A stretch of DNA of 64,000 bases, from the NCBI GenBank assembly GCA_964402715.1, contig CAYODJ010000008.1, positions 1 through 64,000 of the forward strand. Direction: 5' to 3'. The notes under the pieces were generated by a model that made no database searches, was not told where the DNA came from, and saw only the letters and a program-made list of their open reading frames with translations. A program made the translations under genes and the position numbers. Positions 16,901 to 24,953 of the stretch are shown one piece after another. The stretch is from CALXOD01 sp964402715. GTDB lineage: Bacteria > Verrucomicrobiota > Lentisphaeria > Victivallales > Victivallaceae. Numbering within the stretch: position 1 is the stretch's first letter; every line of letters starts with the position of its first letter.

Positions 16901-18454
16901 GACTCGCTGGCGGTTCTGGACGTGATCCTCCCGCACCGCGACGGACAGGCCGTCCTGCGCCAGAAATGGCACTGCGTCGGCAGCCCCTCGGCGGACGGCG
17001 CATCGGTGGAACTGTCCCAGCAGGGAGCGCCGAGGATGCGCCTGGAATGCAACGCCGGCCTGTCGCCGCTCGTCACTCCCGAACCGGATCTGGCCGCCAA
17101 CTGGCAGGAATACCCGTATGCGCCCGGTCAGGTTCACGCCGTCGAGATCAGCCGCCCCGCCGAGCTGCGCAGGGGCGAACCGCAGGGCATCTGCACGCTG
17201 TGGCACGGCAGCTCCGGCGGTTCCGCGCCGGCGATCGCTCTCGACGGACTGCAGGGAGGAGGAGTCGCATTCACTCTGGGAGGCAGGAGAATCGCGGTTC
17301 AGCCGGACGGATCGGGACATGTGACCGTGACCATGGACGGACGCGGCTTCACCCCGGGAAATGGGACGCTGAAAAGGGTTTCCGCAGTTCCTGAGGTTCC
17401 TGCCCGGATCAGAACCGCCGGCGCGTCGGAGACCTATCCCGAACTGACCGTCGGCGCGCGTTTCGCGATGAGCAACGCGCGGTGCATGACGGCTGTGAAC
17501 GCGGGAAAGATCCGGTTCGCGGTCGGCGGCGCGGACGGCACGATCGCGCTTCTCGACGGCGGACTCAGGCCGGCGGCGCACGTCAAGGCTCCGGCGCCGG
17601 TCAACTCCCTCGACGCCGGCGACGTCGACGGCGACGGACGGATTGAAATCATCGCCGGACTTCAGGACGAGACCGTCCGCGCCTACACCGTCGACGGCGG
17701 GGAAATCTGGAGCTACAGGATTCCGTTCTACCGATGCAAGGCGACGGTCAACGCCGTGCGGATCGCCGACCTCGACGGCGACGGACACATGGAAATCCTC
17801 ATCGCCAACGACAACTGGCGCACCATCGCCGTCGACGGAGCCGGAAAGGAATTGTGGCACTTCGAGACGGTCCGGGAGGGACGTTTCATCCACTGCGCCG
17901 ATCTGGACGGGGACGGCAGAGGCGAGGCTCTGGTCGGCACCAAGTATTTTCACGTGACGATGCTCTCTCCGGACGGGCTGGCCAAATGGAAGACATCCAC
18001 CAACACTCCGGGATGCCTTTGCGCCGCCTCCGTGAAAGGCACGGATCGCTGGCGGAATCTTGCGCTCGGCACCGACGGCGGCGAGATCATGTTCTTCCGC
18101 AACGGCGTCAAGGCCGCCGAAGTCCAGACCGGCGATCAGGTTCCGGCTCTGACCGCCGGAAGTCTGAACGCGCGGAATGTGTTCTTCTGCGGTTCTCTGA
18201 ACGGTCTGGTGTACTGTTACGAGGCGGACGGCTCGCGGAAGCTCTGGAGCCGCAGTCTCGGCAGCGGCGTCACCGCGCTGACGGTCAGCGGCGACCGCCT
18301 CTGGGCGGGCTCGGCGGACGGACGCGTCTTCGCGCTTTCAACCGCCGGGGAAGTGATCGGATGCCGCCGCCTCTCGGGACGGACGCTTGGAATCTCCGCC
18401 GTCGGCGATGAGGCCGCGACGCTGACTTCAGACGGATTGACCATGATCCGCTGA
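13982..18454 (+). CDS. Giant secreted heparinase II/III-like protein with FG-GAP/propeller repeats
   Basis: I start this 1,490-residue protein at TTG 13982: AGGAG lies 8 bp upstream and the result is a clean signal peptide (M-R-R-T-K-I-A-G-A-I-L-A-A-L-L-L-G-G-A-A-R-G). GTG 13949 would add eleven unlikely residues. Two beta-sandwich-like segments come first, then an alpha/alpha-toroid region (residues ~530-800), then a heparinase II/III-like sheet domain with GGHGHADAM at about 890. The last ~340 residues are a beta-propeller with Ca-binding FG-GAP motifs (DVDGDGR, DLDGDGH, DLDGDGR). It probably degrades or binds an acidic polysaccharide outside the cell. It follows the prepilin gene by 64 bp. 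Confidence 0.8.
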   Translation: MRRTKIAGAILAALLLGGAARGADPLVRLGGTARRGVDRGCDISENPDGSLRVSRQISPSVDGKSRAAVSFRLKNPLNLNGKALSFELCPGAAFSRVTVTASNADEKLAALRGDGAEGELPAGKWTPVLLQFEGAEGMTYGFSGVSGKKPDRIGTLFFSVERQGPHPAGSLSLAIRNVKTVPAKNIPVPASAHRSPAPAPLAVRIPARNPFSELGGLSLVMASGGETVTVDPDSGVMKVSAKAVRGSRPQSQHRVSMLLSAPLDLRGRALIFDMRSGDLADFCRVFLYNRGKPKAVWAFHSDADELKPEWDSVVLQRNFSDRLNWHRIWSSDEAPSQVDRIDFVYGISSPRMDGQLTLELRQFRVGNETKYIGNSLKKAVKLDSSSRLVAPGSPAPVVLHPDSDAGRTAARTIVDAVRRSCGVELESRPGVRADGLLAVPAIMLGNVWSNPAFTLLYGRRLVIFDGVFPGAGHYVVTTLKEPVRRGVDVLAVGASDDAGLLRAAEAAAAMLAEHGGKGTLVTPQLFRADFGSDQEKMAQKVSFDDGMKYAREVLASGRHMSLAKVLAEIGDRYHATHDSSDARLFAAVAKMYAESAAHPDPRRYGGPWGQDSDFAALGAISAFDLIEHDPALTDQDRLDVTLMFNRWVFEAVRSKAETQSFLVAHNHGTHGALGSVMAGLYFSKYYPEYPDGEILLRAGDRIFAIQNVAGKVHDDCNSYQWLTWEHVMRYAALRPDDTVLRNGVARAMADMLITTMDNDRYQTPFGDTGLWTCYRGECAPIAAAACLTRDPVFEWAADEKYRRWRDENRLWGSVRLGNFSRGDVPETPAPAGYDGVHVLPLAPEFYRTEPPADGVPAAPKCFDKLSFRGSFDRGAFYMLTDGVNVGGHGHADAMSVERLMLHGRQWLGDNHYYQGAAQFHNTFTAVFDGLWTPYGPYAELTGYGADPELAAASMKMPGADFDWIRHLVWLRKSDSLAVLDVILPHRDGQAVLRQKWHCVGSPSADGASVELSQQGAPRMRLECNAGLSPLVTPEPDLAANWQEYPYAPGQVHAVEISRPAELRRGEPQGICTLWHGSSGGSAPAIALDGLQGGGVAFTLGGRRIAVQPDGSGHVTVTMDGRGFTPGNGTLKRVSAVPEVPARIRTAGASETYPELTVGARFAMSNARCMTAVNAGKIRFAVGGADGTIALLDGGLRPAAHVKAPAPVNSLDAGDVDGDGRIEIIAGLQDETVRAYTVDGGEIWSYRIPFYRCKATVNAVRIADLDGDGHMEILIANDNWRTIAVDGAGKELWHFETVREGRFIHCADLDGDGRGEALVGTKYFHVTMLSPDGLAKWKTSTNTPGCLCAASVKGTDRWRNLALGTDGGEIMFFRNGVKAAEVQTGDQVPALTAGSLNARNVFFCGSLNGLVYCYEADGSRKLWSRSLGSGVTALTVSGDRLWAGSADGRVFALSTAGEVIGCRRLSGRTLGISAVGDEAATLTSDGLTMIR

Positions 18455-18466
18455 AAATCATCCGCC

Positions 18467-18491
18467 GGGCGCGGTCTTCGTCACCGCGCCC
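18467..18491 (+). terminator. Terminator hairpin after the heparinase-like gene
   Basis: GGGCGCGGT and ACCGCGCCC form a perfect 9-bp stem with a CTTCGTC loop, 13 bp after the stop codon. The following GGCTTTCCC is only weakly T-rich. Confidence 0.6.
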
Positions 18492-19043
18492 GGCTTTCCC
18501 GCGACGGTCCTCGCCGGAACACGGCGGATTCCGAATGTCCATTATCCCTCTCGAAAACGGCGGAGACTCCGGAGAGCCGCAAGGCGAAGCGCTTATTCGG
18601 AGCTTCCCGGACAGACGCGCCGAAAATGACGGCGGCAATCTGGACGACGACCTCCTCGAAAAAGTGGAAGAAGAAGCTGTAACTTGACGGATCGACGCCG
18701 CACAAGGCGGACGAAGACCGCACAGGCTACGTGAAGTTTCAGAACGTCCTGATCTGAATTGTCTCGCTTAACGCGACGGTCACGGGGAGACGACGCGGTT
18801 TCATAAGAGGAGACATGGGTCGCGACGTGCACCGATGTAAAGCCTCCGGGCGTGCGGCGGTTCGGCGACCGCATTGCCGCCGGAACCGGCGTCAGTCAAT
18901 CCGTCGTGGAGATCGACCGATCCGATTGCGCAGACAGACCGGAAAACATATGACGCGAACGGACAGCTCCAATGAATCGCCTCCGCCGAGGCGCATGAAA
19001 ACGGAGCGGCCGATATCAGCGATCACCAGGCCGCTGGCTTCGC

Positions 19044-19072
19044 TTGAACCGACGGAGGATGCGTGCTACATT
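19044..19072 (+). promoter_or_regulatory. Promoter of the Fe-S aldo/keto reductase
   Basis: TTGAAC at 19044-19049 and TACATT at 19067-19072 are separated by 17 bp, about 92 bp upstream of the start codon. Confidence 0.6.
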
Positions 19073-19164
19073 GACCCCGGCGTCGTCGGCGCCGTGCCGA
19101 AAAAAACGCCGCATCTTCCATCGGTCGTCCGCGCCGTCAGCGCGGACTCAACAGGAGACAATGT

Positions 19165-20337
19165 ATGAACGCTACCGCGCAGGTTTCCCGCCGCCAATAC
19201 AGGGACACGGGAATATCCACTCCGCTGCTGGGATTCGGAATGATGCGTCTTCCGGTCAATCAAGATAAAATCGACGCGGCGACGGCGCAGGCGATGGTCG
19301 ACCGCGCCATGGCATGCGGAGTCAACTACTTTGACACCGCGTACTTCTATCATCACGGCGACAGTGAAAAATTCATAGGAGAGGCTCTGTCGAAATATCC
19401 CCGGAGCAGCTACATGCTCACCGACAAGATGCCGGTGCACATTCTGAAAAGCGCCGCGGACTGTGAAACCATCTTTCAACAGCAGCTCAGCCGGACGAAA
19501 GCCGGATATTTCGACTTCTACTTCATGCACTGGCTGAACGCCCCCCATTGGGAAATCGCCAAAAAGTTCGACGTGCGCGCATTCATGGAAAGGAAACGCG
19601 ACGAAGGGAAAATCCGCCATATCGGCTTCTCCTTTCACGGGGAACCGGAGAAACTTCGCGAGATCGCGGAGAGCTGTCCGTGGGATCTGGCGCAGATCCA
19701 GCTTAACTGTCTGGACTGGGAGTCCTGCCGCTCAGGGGAGCAGTACGAGATTCTGACGGAACTCGGCATTCCCGTCTCCGTCATGGAACCGCTGAAAGGC
19801 GGGACGCTGACGACACTCTGCGAAGAGAGCCGCGAAATCTTCAGACAGGCGGATCCGGACGCGTCCGTCGCCTCGTGGGGACTGCGCTTCGTCGCCTCGC
19901 TGCCGAACATCCAGGTGGTGCTTTCCGGCATGTCCGCTCCCGATCAGCTCGAGGACAACCTCTCGACGTTCACGCCTTTCCGGCCCATGGAACAGGGGGA
20001 ACGGGAGGTCATCGATCACGCTCTGGCCGCCTACCGCCGTTCCAACCCGGTTCCGTGCACCGGCTGCCGGTACTGCGCGGGATGCCCCAGGGGCGTGGAC
20101 ATCCCCCGCAATCTGGCAATTCTGAACCATCTCAAGACCTCCGCCAGCAGATTCAGTCTGATTGAAGCGAAAAACAGTTACGACACCATACCGCCGGGCC
20201 AGAACGCCTCACGCTGCGTCGGCTGCGGTCTGTGCATGGACAAGTGTCCGCAGAGGATCAAGATCCCTTCGTTCCTGCGCGAGATCGAATCGAGGTTCAG
20301 AAACTGGGAGAGTTTCGTGCCGAGCAGCAGAAGCTGA
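19165..20337 (+). CDS. Aldo/keto reductase with C-terminal 4Fe-4S domain
   Basis: This 390-residue protein starts at ATG with AGGAGA upstream. The N-terminal ~280 residues are an aldo/keto reductase barrel: NYFDTAYFYH (catalytic D and Y), LTDKMP (catalytic K) and YFMHWL (H). The C-terminal ~100 residues carry two cysteine clusters, CTGCRYCAGCP and CVGCGLCMDKCP, typical of ferredoxin-like 4Fe-4S binding. This architecture is common in anaerobes and couples the reductase to low-potential electron carriers. The substrate is unknown. An SDR gene follows after 88 bp. Confidence 0.93.
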   Translation: MNATAQVSRRQYRDTGISTPLLGFGMMRLPVNQDKIDAATAQAMVDRAMACGVNYFDTAYFYHHGDSEKFIGEALSKYPRSSYMLTDKMPVHILKSAADCETIFQQQLSRTKAGYFDFYFMHWLNAPHWEIAKKFDVRAFMERKRDEGKIRHIGFSFHGEPEKLREIAESCPWDLAQIQLNCLDWESCRSGEQYEILTELGIPVSVMEPLKGGTLTTLCEESREIFRQADPDASVASWGLRFVASLPNIQVVLSGMSAPDQLEDNLSTFTPFRPMEQGEREVIDHALAAYRRSNPVPCTGCRYCAGCPRGVDIPRNLAILNHLKTSASRFSLIEAKNSYDTIPPGQNASRCVGCGLCMDKCPQRIKIPSFLREIESRFRNWESFVPSSRS

Positions 20338-20425
20338 GCCGGTGAATCCTGCGCGGACGCGGATTCGAGACGGAAACTTCCCTCCGCGCAGACATGATGG
20401 AGAATCATAGAGGAGAGAGCCGGTC

Positions 20426-21070
20426 ATGGCAAAGACAATCGTCGTCGTCGGGGCGGGAAACGGACTCGGCAATCATCTCGCGATGCGCTTCGGCCGGAGA
20501 GGTTTCCGCGTCGTCCTGATGTCGCGCGCCGAAAAGAATCTGGCGAAATACCGCGAGGAGTTCTCGGCGGCCGGAATCGAGGTTCACACCGCCGCTGCGG
20601 ACGCTGCGGATCCGGATTCGCTCACCGCCGCGTTCGACCGGGTCAAGTCTGAATTCGGCGTCCCCGATGTTCTTTTCTACAATGCCGCCATGCTGATCGG
20701 CGGAACTCCCGACGGACTGGACTGGAATGAGCTGGAGCTTCACTACCGCGTCGATGTCGCGGGAGCGTTTCACTGCGTCCGGCAGGTGCTCTGCGAGGAA
20801 TTCTGCCGCAAGGGAGGCGCGGTTCTGCTCACCGGAGGAGGCCTGGCTCTCAGCCCGTCGCCGGACTGGACATGTCTCTCCATGGACAAGGCCGCGCTAC
20901 GGTCTCTGGCGCTGATTCTGCACGAGCATCTGAAAGAGAGAGGCGTCTATGTCGGAACACTGACCGTCACGGGAGCCATCGAACCGGGCACGAAGTGGGA
21001 TCCGGAGCTGCTTGCGGAGAAGTTCGAGGAGCTTTACGATTCACGGAGCGGCTGCGAACTGATTTACTGA
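20426..21070 (+). CDS. Short-chain dehydrogenase/reductase lacking the catalytic tyrosine
   Basis: This 214-residue classical-length SDR has VVVGAGNGLGNHLA as the dinucleotide loop at residues 6-19 and LFYNAAM as the NAG-like motif. In the normal Y-x3-K position the sequence reads LSMDK: the lysine is there but the tyrosine is replaced by leucine. The gene ends soon after this region, with a shorter C-terminus than usual. It could be a cofactor-binding but catalytically altered member. A strong GAGGAGAGAG precedes the ATG. It probably belongs to the aldo/keto reductase transcript. Confidence 0.8.
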   Translation: MAKTIVVVGAGNGLGNHLAMRFGRRGFRVVLMSRAEKNLAKYREEFSAAGIEVHTAAADAADPDSLTAAFDRVKSEFGVPDVLFYNAAMLIGGTPDGLDWNELELHYRVDVAGAFHCVRQVLCEEFCRKGGAVLLTGGGLALSPSPDWTCLSMDKAALRSLALILHEHLKERGVYVGTLTVTGAIEPGTKWDPELLAEKFEELYDSRSGCELIY

Positions 21071-21101
21071 CTCCCCGGCCCATGGAGCCGCCGTATGCCG
21101 G

Positions 21102-21824
21102 CTACCGGACGGACGAGGCGGGAAGCCTCTCCGCACGGACGGACACGTCAAGGCGGTTCAGGACGAGCCGGTCGCCGTCACGGAAGAAGGCGGTCCGGAA
21201 CCAGAGCGAACCTTTCTCGTCGCATCGGTTTTTCAACAGAACCAGGGAATCTCTCACCTCGAAACTGCCGGCATATCGGGCGTTCAGACTGGCCGCGTCC
21301 TTGCCCGCGAAAGAATATCTGCCGTCTCCGGAGAACACCAGATTGAACGGCGCGGTTCTCTCCTCCCCGTCGCTCCGGTTCCTCTGAGTCAGGGACCACG
21401 TGCCGGCCAGCCATTCCGGCGCCGGACCGGCATCGCTGCGGCGGCGTTCCAGACGGAGCGACATGCCGGGCTGAAAATCACTGCGGAATTCAATCACGTC
21501 GCCCCCGGCGGAGTCGGCGATCAGGCCGCGCTTTTCCGCCGGAGCGTCCTTTCCGTCCGCAGATTCGCTTTCCGGAAGAATAAGCGCGATCTTCTGCTTG
21601 TGCCGACTGATCTTCCCCCAGATCTTCCTTTTCCTCTGATCGGGATAAACCTGAACCGCCGTGCCGTCCCGCTGTATTTCACAGCGGTAATCCGCCAGAA
21701 AGCTCTTCTCCCCGCGGTCGACGACGTAGACGAGCCATTCACCGGCGAAGCTTTCCGCCGGAACCTGCTCGGCGACGGCGCCGAACGCCGTCAGCATACA
21801 GATGAAAAAAGACAGAACTCTCAT
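21102..21824 (-). CDS. Secreted protein of unknown function
   Basis: This is a 240-residue protein starting at ATG 21824 (GGAGGAAG upstream) with a clear signal peptide: M-R-V-L-S-F-F-I-C-M-L-T-A-F-G-A-V-A, cleavage near residue 18. The rest looks like two similar beta-rich halves, each opening with a lipocalin-like W pattern (SFAGEWLVYV near 25; WLAGTWSLTQ near 140). A duplicated small beta-barrel is possible, but I recognise no named family. It lies downstream of the lipoprotein gene on the same strand, separated from it by a terminator. Confidence 0.65.
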   Translation of the reverse strand: MRVLSFFICMLTAFGAVAEQVPAESFAGEWLVYVVDRGEKSFLADYRCEIQRDGTAVQVYPDQRKRKIWGKISRHKQKIALILPESESADGKDAPAEKRGLIADSAGGDVIEFRSDFQPGMSLRLERRRSDAGPAPEWLAGTWSLTQRNRSDGEERTAPFNLVFSGDGRYSFAGKDAASLNARYAGSFEVRDSLVLLKNRCDEKGSLWFRTAFFRDGDRLVLNRLDVSVRAERLPASSVR

Positions 21825-21851
21825 TCGACGGCTTCCTCCGCGAGACCGATC

Positions 21852-21882
21852 AAAAAGGGGAGTGCGATCCCCCGCACTCCCC
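21852..21882 (-). terminator. Rho-independent terminator after the lipoprotein gene
   Basis: GGGGAGTGCG and CGCACTCCCC form a perfect 10-bp stem with a 6-nt loop. On the minus strand it is followed by five T residues (21856-21852). It ends the transcript of the lipoprotein gene and isolates it from the secreted protein gene downstream. Confidence 0.88.
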
Positions 21883-21926
21883 TGCCGGAACTGGAAACGG
21901 ACACAGGACATTGTTTTCGTCGGCTG

Positions 21927-22518
21927 TTAGAAAAGCCAGCAGCGTGATTTCTCCGCTCTCGCGTCGAAAAGTTTGTACGGCATCACAAACTTCTCCAGCA
22001 CAACCACTTTCCCCTCGCCGTCGATGTAGAACGGCAACGGCTTGACGGTTTCCACTCCGATCAAGGTGGCGGGGAATCCCGTGACCTTGACGTTCATTTT
22101 CTTGAACACGATGTAGTCATCGGTTACAATCTCGTAACGGGCGGCTACCACGGCGTCGCTCTTGGAGGATACGCAGGCGTTGTAGAACGCCGCCTTGGAG
22201 GCGATTTCCTTGGCGTTCGGCAGCCAGCCGAAGAGCACTTTCACCAGCCATGGACTGTCGCTCGGCATCAGGGACGCGTTGTCGGCGAACGTCGAGGTGT
22301 CGCCCCATGCGAAGATCCAGAGCAGGACATTGACTTTCGCCTGTCCGTCGACGCGTTCTTTCTCATTGACCTTGTACAGCGGCCGGTAGCAGTCAACCGG
22401 ACCGATCGTCGCGGGATAGACATTCATGCTTCCCGCGTCACTGGTGTGAGTCGATGTGCAGCCCGCGAAGAACAGCGCCGCACCCGCCAACACCGCGACG
22501 GAAACGATTTTTTTTCAC
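21927..22518 (-). CDS. Lipoprotein with GTG start out of frame across an A8 tract
   Basis: The frame encodes a lipoprotein signal ending L-F-F-A-G-C (lipobox) and then about 175 residues of unknown function. The well-placed start, GTG 22518 with AGGAG 8 bp upstream, is followed by eight A residues (T run 22508-22515 on the plus strand) and leads into the wrong frame. Seven A residues would give M-K-K-I-V-S-V-A-V-L-A-G-A, a perfect signal peptide. An in-frame GTG at 22493 exists but leaves a signal without its positive n-region. This is either a homopolymer error or slippage control. It probably sits on the outer membrane. Confidence 0.72.
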
Positions 22519-23017
22519 TTTAAAATCTCCTTTGCTGTCCCGGATCGTTTCCAAGTTCATCCCTTCAGGAACCAGCCGAAAAGGGACCACAGCTCCGAAA
22601 GACGGCAACCGCCTCGAATTCTCCCGAGCCGTTTCGCCGCACTCTTCAAAACGAGGGGAAACGAGCGCTTCAAAAACTTTACGGGAAAATCAGAAGCGGC
22701 TCCCGCATCCGGAAACCTCCTCGGATCCGAGGGAGAACATATTTCGTTTTTTTTTCAATTCCGACACCGAAAAATTTCTGAAAATTCTCCCTCGCTCCAC
22801 TCCGACGGCGGACGATTCACACTCATTCCGGCACGGAGCCGCGGACATCGGAGTCCGTGCGAAAGATGCGGAAAAATAAATGCGGACGACCGTCGGGACG
22901 GCACGAGCGGATCGCCGTCATCGTCGGGGGGAAGCGGCCGGAAACGCATACGCAGCGACGGACCGGCGTCCGCCGGCACAGGCGGAGGATTCCGCGCAAA
23001 ACGTCGGACACCGCACC
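22519..23017. other. Intergenic region with no gene recognised
   Basis: This 499-bp stretch lies between two minus-strand genes. Open frames in it lack ribosome sites and protein-like composition. There is an A+T-rich patch with a T9 run near 22745-22790. I see no confident promoter or terminator. Confidence 0.4.
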
Positions 23018-24001
23018 TCAGCCGTCGACTCGGACTAGCTCGTACTTTCTGGTTCCGACGCCGAGACGGGCGGCAGTGCCGATGATCCTGGTCCCCCCGC
23101 GCGTCGACACCCGCTCCAGAAAATGAGCGCGTCCGGGGTCGCCGGAACCGCGTATCAGATCCATGCACGCCTGATCGAGCGCCACCGGATCGGTCGAGGA
23201 GAGAATGCCTACGTCCTTCATGCACGGATCCTCGGCCACCGCGCAGCAGTCGCAGTCCACGGAGAGATTGCACATCATGTTCACGAACGCGATGCGTCCT
23301 CTGAAACGCCGGACCACCGTCCCCGCCGCCTCGGCCATGGCGTCGCCGAACACGTCGGGAGAGGCCATGTGACTCCAGCACTCCGTCTGGTCGCCGGACA
23401 CGCCTCCGGAATGGATCAGAGCTTTCCCTCTGATCGAGGCGCATCCTATGGACAGCTGCTTCAGCGCTCCGCCGTATCCGGCGACCGGATGACCCTTGAA
23501 GTGCGAGAGCACGAGCATCGAGTCGTAATCCGCCAGATGCTTCCCGACGTAGTTCCTTTTCAGCACGCTTCCGCCGACGACCGGAAGAGCCAGATCCGGT
23601 CCTTCGGAATCCATGAGATCCACCTTGAACAGCTTCGTCCAGCCGTGTTCGTCAAGAAGCCTGCGGTGCTTCTCCGTCGAATTTCTGGCCCCCTCGTAGG
23701 CGGCGTTGCACTCCACCACCGTGCCCCTGACCGCCTCGATCATCGGGCGCAGAAACTCCGGACGCAGGAAATTCTGATTGCCTTTCTCGCCTGAATGGAC
23801 CTTCACCGCGACGCGCCCGGGCAGCGCGATCCCGAGCGCACGGTACATGCGGATCACCGATTCCGGGGAAAGCTCCTTCGTGAAGTACACTTTCGCGCTC
23901 CCTGCGGCGTCCGCAGTTCCGGACGCCCGCGCCAGGACTCCGCCGAACGGCGCCAGCGTCGCCGCGGCCAGAGTTCCCTTCAAAAAATCCCGTCTGTTCA
24001 T
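23018..24001 (-). CDS. Tat-exported DUF362-family protein
   Basis: This 327-residue protein begins M-N-R-R-D-F-L-K-G, a twin-arginine signal, with GGAGG upstream. The body matches DUF362: KVHSGEKGNQNFLRPEF near 68, MLVLSHFKGHPVAGYGGALK near 165, and a C-terminal cysteine-rich part (CNLSVDCDCCAVAEDPC near 250) that may bind a metal or Fe-S cluster. The export signal indicates a folded cofactor-containing protein outside the cytoplasm. Two further secreted or exported redox-like proteins follow on the same strand upstream of it. The function of DUF362 is unclear. Confidence 0.85.
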   Translation of the reverse strand: MNRRDFLKGTLAAATLAPFGGVLARASGTADAAGSAKVYFTKELSPESVIRMYRALGIALPGRVAVKVHSGEKGNQNFLRPEFLRPMIEAVRGTVVECNAAYEGARNSTEKHRRLLDEHGWTKLFKVDLMDSEGPDLALPVVGGSVLKRNYVGKHLADYDSMLVLSHFKGHPVAGYGGALKQLSIGCASIRGKALIHSGGVSGDQTECWSHMASPDVFGDAMAEAAGTVVRRFRGRIAFVNMMCNLSVDCDCCAVAEDPCMKDVGILSSTDPVALDQACMDLIRGSGDPGRAHFLERVSTRGGTRIIGTAARLGVGTRKYELVRVDG

Positions 24002-24084
24002 TCAAGCCTCCGACTGCATGATTCCGACAATGTTACTCTACCGCCGCCGACGGCTGCCAGAGCCGGCACCGCCAGCAGGCAGGA

Positions 24085-24741
24085 TCAGACGCTCTTCCCG
24101 AGCCGGTACGCCTGCTCCGGATACTCCGTGCGGCTGATCGCCCCCGCCTGCCAGACCCCCGGAGCGACCACCCGTCCCGCGTCGCTCCACCCGAGGTAGT
24201 GCAGCAGGGTTTCGTAATGCGCGAGGATCGGCTTCGCCTCCGAGGCCGAGGTGTCGGCGTATGTCATCAGCAGCGCGGCTTTCTTCGGCGCGTGAATCCG
24301 TCCGTTGATCGCGTAGAAGCGGTCGATCACCGCCTTGAGCTGGGCGGAAACGCCAAAATAGTACATCGGCGTGGCGAACACGACCATGCCGGCGCCGACG
24401 ATATGCCGGCGGACGAATTCGAAATCGTCCTTGAACACGCACTCTCCGTCCATGCCGCACCGGTTACACGCGACGCAGGCGTGCACGCTGCCGAAAGCGG
24501 CGTCGAAACGGACGACATCGTGCCCCGCCTCCTCCGCACCCTTGGTGAAATGATCCGCCAGAGCGCTGGAGTTTCCGTTCCTGCGCGGACTGCCCGTAAT
24601 CACAAGTATCTTCATCTTCTCTCCCTTCCTGCGGACGGATGAAGCCGCCGCGTCTCTCCGCAGACTCGCCCCGAGCAACGCCGTTCCGGCGCACGCTGCG
24701 GCCGCCGCCATGGCCGTTTCAAGAAAATCACGCCGTCTCAT
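24085..24741 (-). CDS. Tat-exported flavodoxin-like NAD(P)H reductase
   Basis: This 218-residue protein has a twin-arginine leader (M-R-R-R-D-F-L-E-T) fused to an NADPH-dependent FMN reductase domain: KILVITGSPRRNGNS is the phosphate loop, CVACNRCGMDGEC near 88 is the cysteine motif seen in iron-sulfur flavoproteins, and TPMYYFGVSAQLKAVIDRFY is the flavin-side helix. An export signal on this normally cytosolic family is unusual. An internal ATG (M-K-I-L-V-I-T-G) could start a cytosolic form, but AAAGGAG sits at the first ATG. It overlaps the small upstream gene by 14 bp. Confidence 0.87.
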   Translation of the reverse strand: MRRRDFLETAMAAAAACAGTALLGASLRRDAAASSVRRKGEKMKILVITGSPRRNGNSSALADHFTKGAEEAGHDVVRFDAAFGSVHACVACNRCGMDGECVFKDDFEFVRRHIVGAGMVVFATPMYYFGVSAQLKAVIDRFYAINGRIHAPKKAALLMTYADTSASEAKPILAHYETLLHYLGWSDAGRVVAPGVWQAGAISRTEYPEQAYRLGKSV

Positions 24742-24928
24742 TGAACGGAACTCCTTTCCCCCGCCGCGCCATCCAGGCTAGATCGCCGGCCGCCGGAGCG
24801 AATCCGTCCGGAGCTCCCTCGGTGGAAAGCCTTCCGTGCAGATCGGCGATCTTCTCGGCAGCGTTGTAATCCCTCAGAGCCAGCGTCAGAGGCAGCCGCG
24901 CAGCGAACGCGAACACATTCAGTTTCAT
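24728..24928 (-). CDS. Small hypothetical protein
   Basis: This 66-residue frame begins M-K-L-N-V-F-A-F-A-A with GGGAAGG at good distance. A GTG at 24934 adds two residues. It sits between the esterase fusion (26 bp upstream) and the flavodoxin-like gene, which it overlaps. The first ~20 residues are hydrophobic, then comes an ordinary soluble sequence ending G-V-P-F-N-E-T-A. I do not recognise it. It may be a fragment of a former larger gene. Confidence 0.45.
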   Translation of the reverse strand: MKLNVFAFAARLPLTLALRDYNAAEKIADLHGRLSTEGAPDGFAPAAGDLAWMARRGKGVPFNETA

Positions 24929-24953
24929 CGGCACAGCCTTCCCGATTCCTGTT

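Larger units (their letters stand above)
18455..19164. other. Gene-poor region with possible decayed coding fragments
   Basis: After the terminator hairpin I find no intact gene. A 50-codon frame at 18535-18687 (starts MSIIPLENGG, acidic, ends EEEAVT) has no ribosome site. A frame just after it reads R-T-G-Y-V-K-F-Q-N-V-L-I, and another near 18815-18950 reads R-R-F-G-D-R-I-A-A-G-T-G-V-S-Q. Both look protein-like but are broken by stops, so this may be the wreck of one or more CAZyme-type genes. The aldo/keto reductase promoter lies at 19044-19072. Confidence 0.45.

Noticed and set aside
18815..19168. Plus-strand 117-codon frame before the aldo/keto reductase
   Set aside because: It is arginine/proline-rich, its GGAG is only 2 bp from the ATG, and it runs through the reductase promoter and start codon.
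22454..23085. Plus-strand frames in the gap upstream of the lipoprotein gene
   Set aside because: There is no ribosome site, the composition is biased, and two such frames overlap each other.
24728..24934. Small frame upstream of the flavodoxin-like gene as a recognisable conserved protein
   Set aside because: It has a ribosome site and is kept as a hypothetical, but no family could be named, so no function is claimed.
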